A DNA stretch of 8,922 bases from Firmicutes bacterium UBA3936 (GTDB lineage: Bacteria > Bacillota > Dethiobacteria > Dethiobacterales > Dethiobacteraceae): contig DGEC01000068.1 in the NCBI GenBank assembly GCA_002385745.1, positions 1-8,922 on the forward strand. The letters are read 5' to 3'. The notes below the pieces were generated by a model, which was not told the DNA's origin, did no database searches, and saw nothing but the letters and a program-made list of their open reading frames with translations. Position numbers and translations under genes: made by a program. Below are positions 1 to 5,940 of this stretch, piece by piece; position 1 is the first letter of the stretch; each line of letters opens with the position of its first letter.

Positions 1-48
1 GCAATAAAACTTGCAATTAACCATATCATGGGGAAGGGGCTTTTTTTC

Positions 49-78
49 TTGAACACAATCTATCGGACGGCATATACT
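49..78 (+). promoter_or_regulatory. Possible sigma-A-like promoter of the lipoprotein leader
   Basis: TTGAAC (49-54) and TATACT (73-78) are separated by 18 bases, close to the sigma-A consensus. A transcript from here would start near 85 and run through the hairpin at 147-168 before reaching the lipoprotein gene, giving a leader of about 220 bases. The stretch is AT-rich, so a chance match is quite possible. The alternative is that these bases belong to the 3' end of a gene lying left of the window. Confidence 0.35.
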
Positions 79-110
79 ATAGTGCTATCAATCTAATGCA
101 GCTCCTTTTG

Positions 111-283
111 GGCAGGAATCACCACAGGAATGAATAGCAAAAGATGCCTCCGGCCTTTTGGCTGGAGGTTATTATTATGTTAAGGTTTTTACAATACAGA
201 TGGCTCGCCCTGCCGGAGATGTTTTAAATCCAGGTGCAATATTTTCCAGATATGGCAGGAAATTATCTCCTTTTGTCGAATAG
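111..283 (+). repeat. Duplicated short motif in the non-coding leader
   Basis: The motif GGCAGGAA followed after 13-16 bases by GAATAG occurs twice, at 111-137 and 254-283. CTCCTTTTG also occurs twice, at 102-110 just before the first copy and at 267-275 inside the second. No convincing gene covers 1-304; apart from this motif, the possible promoter and the hairpin, I see nothing else there. The role is unknown. The copies could be degenerate intergenic repeats or parts of a structured leader RNA. Confidence 0.4.
147..168 (+). terminator. Hairpin: terminator of an upstream gene or leader attenuator
   Basis: CCTCCGGCC (147-155) pairs with GGCTGGAGG (160-168) around a TTTT loop, giving nine base pairs with one G-U pair. 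An A-rich stretch precedes it and TTATTATTA follows, a weak version of an intrinsic terminator tail. It either ends a transcript entering from the left or, if the promoter at 49-78 is real, sits in the lipoprotein leader as an attenuator. The sequence alone does not decide between these. Confidence 0.55.
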
Positions 284-304
284 CCTGGTGAAGGGGGTTT
301 TAAA

Positions 305-943
305 ATGAAAAGAATAACCATACTGCTGGCAATCCTGCTATTATTGTTTTTAACCGCCTGCGGAGGAGAAAACGGCGGCCAGGCAGTCAATAGCGATTCT
401 CAGAAGCAAAGTGATGGTGCTGCTGATGTGAACAGCAGTAGCGACGAGGAAAAGGATACAATAGAAGTGGACAAAAACCTGTTTAATGTCGAAATAACCA
501 TTCCCGCCTCCCTGATAGCCGATGAAGACCCTGAACAAATTAAAGCCGAGGCGGAGCAGGAAGAGGGGATAATTTCTGTAACGGTAAACAGCGACGGGTC
601 TTTGACCTATAAAATGACTAAAGCGGCACATAAAAAAATGATTGACGAGATGAAAGAAAGCCTGGAAAAAACAATGGACGAAATAGCCGGCGGCAGTGAT
701 TTCCCATCCATTAAAGAAATAAAGGCCAATAAGTCTTATACTGAATTTACCATGGTGGTGGAGAGGGAAATATACGAAAACAGTTTTGATGCCTTTGCAA
801 CTTTTAGTCTTGGGCTGTCAAGCATGTTTTACCAGGTATTTGACGGTAAAAATCCTGAAAATATAAAGACTACGATACACATTCAGGATTCCAATACAGG
901 GGAAGTATTTGATACTATCGTATATCCCGATGCTTTCAACTGA
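305..943 (+). CDS. Exported lipoprotein of unknown function
   Basis: This is a 212-residue protein. It starts at ATG 305, seven bases after AAGGGGG (291-297). Residues 1-19 form a lipoprotein signal: KR, a run of Leu/Ile, then the lipobox LTAC with Cys19 as the predicted lipidated residue. A low-complexity linker rich in Ser, Asp, Gly, Asn and Gln follows (about 20-52). The folded part begins near LFNVEITIPASL and contains a charged helix rich in Lys, Glu and Met (about 100-125) and a C-terminal stretch ending DTIVYPDAFN. From memory, similar lipoproteins with an N-terminal VEITIPASL-like segment recur in Clostridia without a known function. No catalytic motif is visible. It is anchored on the outer face of the membrane. 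It appears to be a single-gene unit, ended by the strong terminator at 971-1014. Base composition is more AT-rich than the large genes at 3234-8751. Confidence 0.9.
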   Translation: MKRITILLAILLLLFLTACGGENGGQAVNSDSQKQSDGAADVNSSSDEEKDTIEVDKNLFNVEITIPASLIADEDPEQIKAEAEQEEGIISVTVNSDGSLTYKMTKAAHKKMIDEMKESLEKTMDEIAGGSDFPSIKEIKANKSYTEFTMVVEREIYENSFDAFATFSLGLSSMFYQVFDGKNPENIKTTIHIQDSNTGEVFDTIVYPDAFN

Positions 944-970
944 AGTTGAACTCCATAATTTGAAAGGCAA

Positions 971-1014
971 AAAGCAACCCACGGGATAAAAACGGTCCCG
1001 TGGGTTGCTTTTTT
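971..1014. terminator. Strong bidirectional intrinsic terminator
   Basis: A perfect 16-bp stem (971-986 with 996-1011, core GCAACCCACGGGA / TCCCGTGGGTTGC) closes a nine-base loop. A T-run follows on the plus strand, and an A-run precedes it that gives a T-run on the minus strand. It lies between the convergent ends of the lipoprotein gene (stop at 943) and the minus-strand gene ending at 1034, so it can serve both. Confidence 0.92.
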
Positions 1015-1033
1015 ATTAACTGGTGAGACTTGC

Positions 1034-1309
1034 TTATTTCTTGCCCTGGTGGGCAAGGTAATGATGCTGCAGTTCCTCGTGCAGGTCCCTTAAACAGGTG
1101 GGCAGCTGGTTCAAGCACATTTCAAAGACAACGCACTTCCGGCAGTCGCCGAAATTCGGGCATTTTGTATTCCAGCAATCACACTCGAATTTGTCCGCTT
1201 CACGGGCGGTCATCATTGCTACACGCATTTCCTTGGGTGTTACTTTCGGAGGGTTTTCTCTCCACTTAAACTTATTCGGCTGCTCCAGTATATTTTTTTC
1301 TTCTTGCAT
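1034..1309 (-). CDS. Small cysteine-rich protein, probably metal-binding
   Basis: This is a 91-residue cytoplasmic protein with no signal peptide or membrane segment. I chose the ATG at 1309 (MQEEKN...) because AAAGGA lies nine bases upstream; the ATG at 1327 has no ribosome site. A charged N-terminal half is followed by seven cysteines with spacing C-x-C-x4-C-x5-C-x2-C-x5-C-x6-C, starting CDCWNTKC and ending LPTC. The same module, with identical spacing, ends the adjacent gene 1425-1934, so the two are paralogs and the short one lacks most of the long N-terminal extension. The spacing suggests Zn or Fe-S binding. It recalls small CxC...GxCxxC...LPxC proteins of anaerobes (DUF6485-like, from memory), but family membership is not established. 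It lies 115 bases downstream of its paralog and shares a terminator with the lipoprotein gene. No promoter of its own is evident, so co-transcription is likely. Confidence 0.82.
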   Translation of the reverse strand: MQEEKNILEQPNKFKWRENPPKVTPKEMRVAMMTAREADKFECDCWNTKCPNFGDCRKCVVFEMCLNQLPTCLRDLHEELQHHYLAHQGKK

Positions 1310-1424
1310 TTTGGTGCATCCTTTCATTCAATTAATCAGTAGGCTATGCCTGCTCCCAGTGCTCTCATGCTTTGCACCGCAGGTTCTTGTTGCGGCAAAA
1401 GTGAGACAATTTGTAAAACACGAA

Positions 1425-1934
1425 CTATTTGTCGCGGCTGAAGATGATATAGTGATCCTCCAGTTCCCCCAATAGTTTCCTGTGGCAGGTCGGGAACTGC
1501 TTCAAGCACAAATGAAAGACAACGCATTTCTTGCAGTCACCGTAGAATACGCAATGGGTATTCCAGCAGTCGCATTCCATCTCGTGGGCTTTTTTGGCAT
1601 ACTCGAATGCTTCCCGCAACTCTTCTTTTGAGAATTTCTGCCAGTCATCTTTCCATTTGTCCTTGCCTGGCTGTTTCAGCACATTTTTGATTTCTACCGG
1701 TTCGTCGTCTTTCATGTCGCCGAAAGGATTCATCATCCTTTGGAATTCCGGAACGGCTTCCGGTTTCAGCAAGGATGTTATGGCTTCAATGCGCTTCCTG
1801 AAAGCATCGGGGTCAAACATGCCTTCTTGCGGCGGCTTGAAGAACTCCTCTAAAGCCGCTTTCATTGCTTCTTGCTTGCCGTCTTGCGTGCGTTCCATGA
1901 TGAAGTCAAAGAACATTTTTTGGCCGTTTTCCAT
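1425..1934 (-). CDS. Cysteine-rich protein with helical N-terminal extension
   Basis: This is a 169-residue protein. It starts at ATG 1934 with AAAAGGAG eight bases upstream. There is no signal peptide or membrane helix. Residues 1 to about 110 are charged and probably helical (FFDFIMERTQDGKQEAMKAA, then a segment rich in Met, Pro and Phe). A linker containing KDKWKDDWQKFSKEELREA matches the WRE...PKEMR region of the smaller paralog. The C-terminal module has seven cysteines, from CDCWNTHC through GDCKKC to FPTC, with exactly the spacing seen in 1034-1309. Metal binding is inferred from the cysteines; no enzymatic motif is seen. It is the first gene of a likely two-gene unit, preceded by a good sigma-A-like promoter at 2005-2034. 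The paralog pair suggests a duplication followed by loss or gain of the N-terminal region. Confidence 0.87.
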   Translation of the reverse strand: MENGQKMFFDFIMERTQDGKQEAMKAALEEFFKPPQEGMFDPDAFRKRIEAITSLLKPEAVPEFQRMMNPFGDMKDDEPVEIKNVLKQPGKDKWKDDWQKFSKEELREAFEYAKKAHEMECDCWNTHCVFYGDCKKCVVFHLCLKQFPTCHRKLLGELEDHYIIFSRDK

Positions 1935-2004
1935 CTGCGCTACTCCTTTTTATGTTATATTTTTGTTAATTTATATGTAGAGCCTGTCAAATTGATTCTA
2001 ATTA

Positions 2005-2034
2005 CTTATACCATAGAAACTCTGTCATTGTCAA
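2005..2034 (-). promoter_or_regulatory. Sigma-A-like promoter of the cysteine-rich gene pair
   Basis: Read on the minus strand, TTGACA (2034-2029) and TATAAG (2010-2005) are separated by 18 bases. The predicted start near 1998 leaves a leader of about 60 AT-rich bases before the ATG at 1934. The -35 box is a perfect consensus and the position fits the gene. A second TTGACA lies closer to the gene (about 1985-1990) but has no well-spaced -10 box. Confidence 0.65.
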
Positions 2035-2123
2035 AATTATCATAATTGTCTAACGGCAGTATTTTAAAGCCTAAAACGACGGGATTTTCTCGTCTTAATC
2101 AGTCAGAACAGTTCATTAAAAAG

Positions 2124-2153
2124 AAAACCTACGGGAAAAATCCTCTAGGTTTT
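2124..2153. terminator. Terminator downstream of the broken sigma gene
   Basis: AAAACCTA (2124-2131) pairs with TAGGTTTT (2146-2153). After one mismatch, three inner pairs (GGG 2133-2135 with CCT 2142-2144) close an AAAAAT loop. T-rich runs follow on both strands. It lies ten bases beyond the stop codon that ends the sigma-gene remnant at 2163, so it is probably that gene's original terminator. The stretch 2035-2123 holds nothing else I can support. Confidence 0.6.
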
Positions 2154-2162
2154 TTACATTAC

Positions 2163-2932
2163 TCAATAATTCGTCACAATTAATATTGTCAGTGATTTTT
2201 TCTCTTCTTTTGCGGGCAATTTAAGTTTTCCGCTGCCAACCAGCTCTTTTAAGCAGTACAGCAAAAACCAGCCGTCCGAGTAGAAGATATATTGCAAACC
2301 ATAAGCCTGCATTTTTTTCAGGTGGTCGGGGGTGTTATCCATTACTGCTTCAATAAACGGGGCTTTCAGCCCGGCACGTTAAGTCCCATCAGAGAAAATC
2401 TTATCGGGTTGAATTTCAGTACACTTGCCGTCCTCACAGTGTCCATCCCCTTCCTTAAATCTTTTTTGGCCTCGAAAAGATGCCATTTTACCGTGCCGAG
2501 CGGTATACCAAGCTCATTTGCAATCTATTGCTGCTTTTTATGCTCATAGTAATAAGCAATAACGATTTTGCGCTGCAACTTGGAAAGATAGGCGATTTCC
2601 TTGTGCAGCCGGGCTTCGGTTTCGTCTCTGATGATTTGCTCATGAACATCGTCATCCGATGCCGGAAGCCCGGAAAGATCGTCGATAAACACACCGATGC
2701 CTCCGGACTGCTTTCCGCGGTAATAGTTTGCCAGTGTATTGCGGGCCACCGTCCAGACAAATTTCCGGGCGTCCACAATATCATCACGCAGAGTCAGGGC
2801 ACGGAATGCTTTCAGACAGATTTCCTGTATCAAATCTTCCGCATCTTGAATGTTGACACAGCGTTTCAGTGCAAATCCATAGAGAGGCTTCATTAATTCA
2901 GTTATAATGTGTTTGGCATCGGCTTTGTTCAT
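2163..2932 (-). pseudogene. Broken sigma-70-family (ECF-like) sigma factor gene
   Basis: ATG 2932 has AAGGAGA seven bases upstream. The first 135 codons give a normal start of a sigma factor: region 2 at about residues 10-70 (DAEDLIQEICLKAF, FVWTVARNTLANYYR) and the start of region 4 (LQRKIVIAYYYEHKKQQ). An in-frame TAG at 2527-2525 then interrupts the helix-turn-helix. The same frame resumes directly with IANELGIPLGTVKWHLFEAK, the recognition-helix part, and runs to a TGA at 2368-2366. The context QQ-stop-IA suggests a former GAG (Glu) changed to TAG. Beyond that, another frame (from about 2372 to the TGA at 2165-2163) encodes a protein-like tail, FIEAVMDNTPDHLKKMQAYG through KLKLPAKEEKKSL. 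Sigma proteins of this type in Clostridia carry a long C-terminal extension (from memory), so the tail is probably its end, joined after an internal deletion and frameshift. Two independent lesions make a functional product unlikely. The N-terminal fragment lacks the -35-binding part. Confidence 0.85.
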
Positions 2933-2945
2933 GGTGCTGTCTCCT

Positions 2946-2959
2946 TGAAAGCGCTTTCA
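2946..2959. promoter_or_regulatory. cre-like palindromic operator (CcpA/LacI type)
   Basis: TGAAAGCGCTTTCA is a perfect 14-bp palindrome and fits the catabolite-responsive element consensus TGWAARCGYTWNCW. It begins 14 bases upstream of the sigma-gene start codon and next to its ribosome site. A weak promoter may lie just above it on the minus strand (TTGCTA 2985-2980, TAATGT 2964-2959, spacer 15), so a bound repressor would block transcription. Binding by CcpA or another LacI-family regulator is inferred from the match alone. The site faces a gene that is now broken; the plus-strand promoter at 3116 is over 150 bases away. Confidence 0.6.
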
Positions 2960-3115
2960 CATTAACAGACACATGAATTTAGCAAGGGTTGGAAGTTTTT
3001 TTAAAAATATTAAGAGATATTAAAATGTAAGGGAATGGATTTAGTTCGTTGACAGAAGCAAAAATCCTTTTGCCTGCGGTATAAATGCGGGAGTTTTGGG
3101 AAGGCGGCAGTATAC

Positions 3116-3144
3116 TTGATAGATTTTACCATTGTCTATATAAT
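3116..3144 (+). promoter_or_regulatory. Sigma-A-like promoter of the two-gene UGSC-like cluster
   Basis: TTGATA (3116-3121) and a perfect TATAAT (3139-3144) are separated by 17 bases. The predicted start near 3151 gives an 83-base leader to the ATG at 3234, which is preceded by GGAGAGG. No terminator is convincing between the two large genes, so this promoter probably serves both. Between 2960 and 3115 I see only AT-rich spacer and a small GCAAAA/TTTTGC hairpin (3058-3073). Confidence 0.75.
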
Positions 3145-3233
3145 GTAATTGAGTAAAAGCTTTTATTTTTTTTGCCTGCATAATTCTGAAAATTCTGTTA
3201 TTGATTTTACCACGGAAATAAGGAGAGGTAGAT

Positions 3234-5840
3234 ATGAAAAACAAGCGCATGGTGCTGACGCTTATTACCATAGCAATTGCGCTGGTGGCAATCACAATAC
3301 TGACGGGGATTCTAAAATCGTCCCCGGGTTCTGCCGCTGTAACGATTACGGTTCTCAATCCGCTGGGACAGATTGAACCGCCTGAAAACCAGCCGCTGGC
3401 AGAACGGCTGCGTGATTTGAACAATAAAAGCATTGCGCTGGTTTACTATGCAAAAGCGTTGAGCCCGCAGGCCATGCGCGCGATTGGGAACTTGCTTGCA
3501 AGCAAATATTCGAATGCAACAACCACGGAGTACAACCTTGGCAGTGAAATCGGTGCAAAACCGCTGGGTTACTACGAAACTCTGGCCGGGCACGACGCTG
3601 TTGTTATTGGTATTGCGGATTGTACGCTCAGTGCCTGGTGGGGCGCCTACCACGCAAAAATGATAGAAGCCCTGGGCACACCTGTCGTGCTGCTGGCGCA
3701 CGAATCCTTTGAGGAGAGCCATATAGCAGGCGGGCTGGACAACGGATTTACGGGCGCCCGCAGGGCTCTGCTTGATGGCGCCATTTACAGCCGCGCGCTT
3801 ACCGTTTTGCGCAACACGGATGTTTCTTACCTGGAAGAAGCTTTCAGCAAATCCACGAAAAAATACGCCGCCGTTATAAAACAAATAGAAAAGGCTCTGA
3901 CCGGCAAGCTGGCGTCCGCTGAAAAAAAACCGCCTGCAATAACACCCGCGCAGATAGCAGGCTGGACTTCCGGTGACCCGACCGCGCCTACCCTGACAAT
4001 CAGCGCGCCTGACGAGGTAAGGGCGGCGCAGGAATTCAACAGCATGGCTATGGAACTGGGTTTTGGCGACGGCTTGCCGCTGATTATGCCGCTGCCGGAG
4101 CTTGTGGATGAAATGCTGGCAGCAACAACACGCGACCGCAGCGATGTACTGGGTAAAATTATGCCGCGGGGCGGGATCATAACCGTTGAAAAGGTTGCCG
4201 TTAACTCGGTTATGGCGGGAGCCAGACCCGAATACTTTCCCGCTATCCTTGCCGCCGTTGAAGCATATGCCAGCTCGTGGGAAGATACCAATCTCCTTTA
4301 CCATACACTGACATCAAGCGACAACTATAGTTTAATGCTGCTGTTCAGCGGCCCCATAGTGGAAGAGCTGGGCATAACCGGCCAGTGGGGATTCCTTAGC
4401 AGCGGCAACGAAGCAAACAATGCCATCGGACGTGCCGTAAGGCTCAGTATCCGCAATATCGGTTTAAACAGAACAAGCGTAACGGACGGCACTGCACGCC
4501 AGGGACGTCAAAACGACCATGCCCTGACGGTGTTCGGTGAGGAAGCCCGCCTCCTGCCGGAGGGATGGGAGCGGCATCATGAAATGATGGGCTTTGACCG
4601 TGAGCAAAGCACCGTAACCCTGCTTGGCTACTACGCGCCAAACATGTATTCTGCCATGGGCGGCGTCAACGCTGACTTTGTGCCGCTGGAGGTCGTCAGA
4701 AGGGCCGCAGCCGCTGCGGGAAGGAGCAACATCAGCATTATGACAATACCGAGAAACGTGACGGCGCTGCTGCAAAAAGGGCTTGGCCCGACTGGAGAAA
4801 AAGTGGCAAGCAAGAGAGAACTGGTGACCGAAGTTCTGGGATACCGCGGCGCCAGCCAGTATTTAATCTGGCCGGTAGTCGTCGGGGACCCGGAAAACGC
4901 CCGCGTTTACACGGGCGGTCCCGGACAATTCGGCATGGCACCTTCCAAGTTCTACGGTGTGCAAGCCTTCCGGACGCAGTTGATTACCGGAGCAACAAAG
5001 ACGGTGTCCGGTCGGGACCCGGCCCCTCCCGGAGCGCCGACCAATGTAAAGGTATATTACAAGGACGGCAATGCCGTTTTATCCTGGGAACCCCCGGCTA
5101 ACGGCGGCGCCGGGCTGAGATATCAGGTGTCCTATACCGGCGGCAGCGCCGGCGGCATGGCAAATCCCGGAGGCATACTGCCCGATACTGTTGCGCCAAC
5201 ACCGCCTTCACCGCCCGATGCTTCGCTTGGTTTTACAAGACCGCCCGAGCTTGCCGGGGCGTTTGAAGTTGGAGTATGGCCGCGGGAGCCGGGAACGTAT
5301 GATCCGGCGCTTGACGGCAACGGCATAATTCCGGGTACGCTTGTCTTCGGTTTGTTTGACAGTAATTTCAACCGCCTGTCGCCGCCGGAAAGTGTGACGG
5401 GTTTTACAGAAGCAGAGAGCCCTGAAAAGATGGTTCCGGGGAGTTATTATCTACTCCATGGCTCGAGCGGCTTCAACTATGTCCTGATTATGCCCGGTTC
5501 CGCAGGGGCGCCTTTGACATATGATCCTGCGCCGCTGGATAACTCTCATGAGGACTTTCCCGCCTGGATCAACGTCCCTGCAGGAGCAATGAACGTCATA
5601 ATTCCGGATGTGGAGCCCGATGATCAGTACTACAACAACTTCTGGGTGCGTGCAGTAAACGATAGCATTGTAAACGCAGTCCAGGTAGTTGAAAAGCAAG
5701 TCAATCCCGCATTGCCGGAGATTGTATTGGACAACAGCGCAAGCGGGCGCGGAGCATGGGCAAAAGCCGAAGTTGTTCCGGCGCCGGCGGAGCCGCCGCC
5801 GGCCCTGCCGCGCCTGCCTCGCGCCGGAATAAATCGTTAG
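3234..5840 (+). CDS. Exported UGSC-like protein, cysteine paralog (CxxS) with FN3-like C-terminal region
   Basis: This is an 868-residue protein. It starts at ATG 3234 after AGGAGAGG. Residues 1-35 are a KNKR-led hydrophobic segment ending PGSAA, a signal peptide or an uncleaved N-terminal anchor. Domain 1 (about 40-200) opens with LNPLGQIEPP and carries HDAVVIGIADCTLSAWW. This resembles the UGSC-family (seleno)protein fold, with Cys130 at the Sec position and Ser133 where UGSC has its second Cys. Domain 2 (about 260-590) has the conserved blocks GDGLPLIMP (278-286), VMAGARPEYFP (326-336) and GNEANNAIGRAVRL (about 391-404). This domain also accompanies UGSC proteins (from memory) and has no known activity. 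An FN3-like segment starts near 598 (APTNVKVYY...VLSWEPP). A long Gly/Pro-rich insertion and late beta strands (NFWVRAVND) follow, and the C-terminus carries SGRGAW (837-842). There is no LPXTG or membrane anchor at the C-terminus. It is a full-length paralog of the selenoprotein gene 101 bases downstream. Function is unknown; an extracytoplasmic thiol-redox role is inferred. Confidence 0.9.
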   Translation: MKNKRMVLTLITIAIALVAITILTGILKSSPGSAAVTITVLNPLGQIEPPENQPLAERLRDLNNKSIALVYYAKALSPQAMRAIGNLLASKYSNATTTEYNLGSEIGAKPLGYYETLAGHDAVVIGIADCTLSAWWGAYHAKMIEALGTPVVLLAHESFEESHIAGGLDNGFTGARRALLDGAIYSRALTVLRNTDVSYLEEAFSKSTKKYAAVIKQIEKALTGKLASAEKKPPAITPAQIAGWTSGDPTAPTLTISAPDEVRAAQEFNSMAMELGFGDGLPLIMPLPELVDEMLAATTRDRSDVLGKIMPRGGIITVEKVAVNSVMAGARPEYFPAILAAVEAYASSWEDTNLLYHTLTSSDNYSLMLLFSGPIVEELGITGQWGFLSSGNEANNAIGRAVRLSIRNIGLNRTSVTDGTARQGRQNDHALTVFGEEARLLPEGWERHHEMMGFDREQSTVTLLGYYAPNMYSAMGGVNADFVPLEVVRRAAAAAGRSNISIMTIPRNVTALLQKGLGPTGEKVASKRELVTEVLGYRGASQYLIWPVVVGDPENARVYTGGPGQFGMAPSKFYGVQAFRTQLITGATKTVSGRDPAPPGAPTNVKVYYKDGNAVLSWEPPANGGAGLRYQVSYTGGSAGGMANPGGILPDTVAPTPPSPPDASLGFTRPPELAGAFEVGVWPREPGTYDPALDGNGIIPGTLVFGLFDSNFNRLSPPESVTGFTEAESPEKMVPGSYYLLHGSSGFNYVLIMPGSAGAPLTYDPAPLDNSHEDFPAWINVPAGAMNVIIPDVEPDDQYYNNFWVRAVNDSIVNAVQVVEKQVNPALPEIVLDNSASGRGAWAKAEVVPAPAEPPPALPRLPRAGINR

Positions 5841-5869
5841 AAATTGCCTGTTTCCGATCAAAATGTACC

Positions 5870-5897
5870 GCCGGCAGTGATTGTTAAGGCTGCCGGC
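5870..5897 (+). other. Intergenic hairpin without a T-tail
   Basis: GCCGGCAG (5870-5877) pairs perfectly with CTGCCGGC (5890-5897) around a 12-base loop. It sits in the 100-base gap between the two large genes. The bases after it (CATCTGAAATCT) contain no T-run, so it is not a normal intrinsic terminator. It may stabilise or mark a processing point in a shared mRNA and so set different levels of the two proteins. Confidence 0.45.
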
Positions 5898-5940
5898 CAT
5901 CTGAAATCTCTGAAATAAGACGTACAAGGAGGGCTTGTCC

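Noticed and set aside
1..96. Open frame from the window edge to TAA 94-96, possibly the tail of an upstream gene.
   Set aside because: Only 31 codons, no recognisable motif, and it overlaps a promoter-like pair; it cannot be supported either way.
200..283. A 27-codon frame starting ATG 200 (MARPAGDVL...) ahead of the lipoprotein.
   Set aside because: No ribosome site upstream and no family resemblance; the interval is better explained as leader sequence.
2076..2096. GACG...CGTC hairpin in the 2035-2123 gap.
   Set aside because: Only four solid base pairs; not distinguishable from chance.
2525..2527. Amber codon in the sigma gene as pyrrolysine or programmed readthrough.
   Set aside because: The position calls for Glu in a helix-turn-helix, and the same gene has a second lesion (deletion/frameshift), so decay is simpler.
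3155..3172. AAAAGCTTTT palindrome followed by a T-run as a terminator in the leader of the first large gene.
   Set aside because: There is no room for a loop and the stem is almost all A-T; it would be unstable.
3312..4304. Long minus-strand open frame of 330 codons opposite the first large gene.
   Set aside because: It lies wholly antisense to a protein with clear domains, and its translation shows the composition of a shadow frame.
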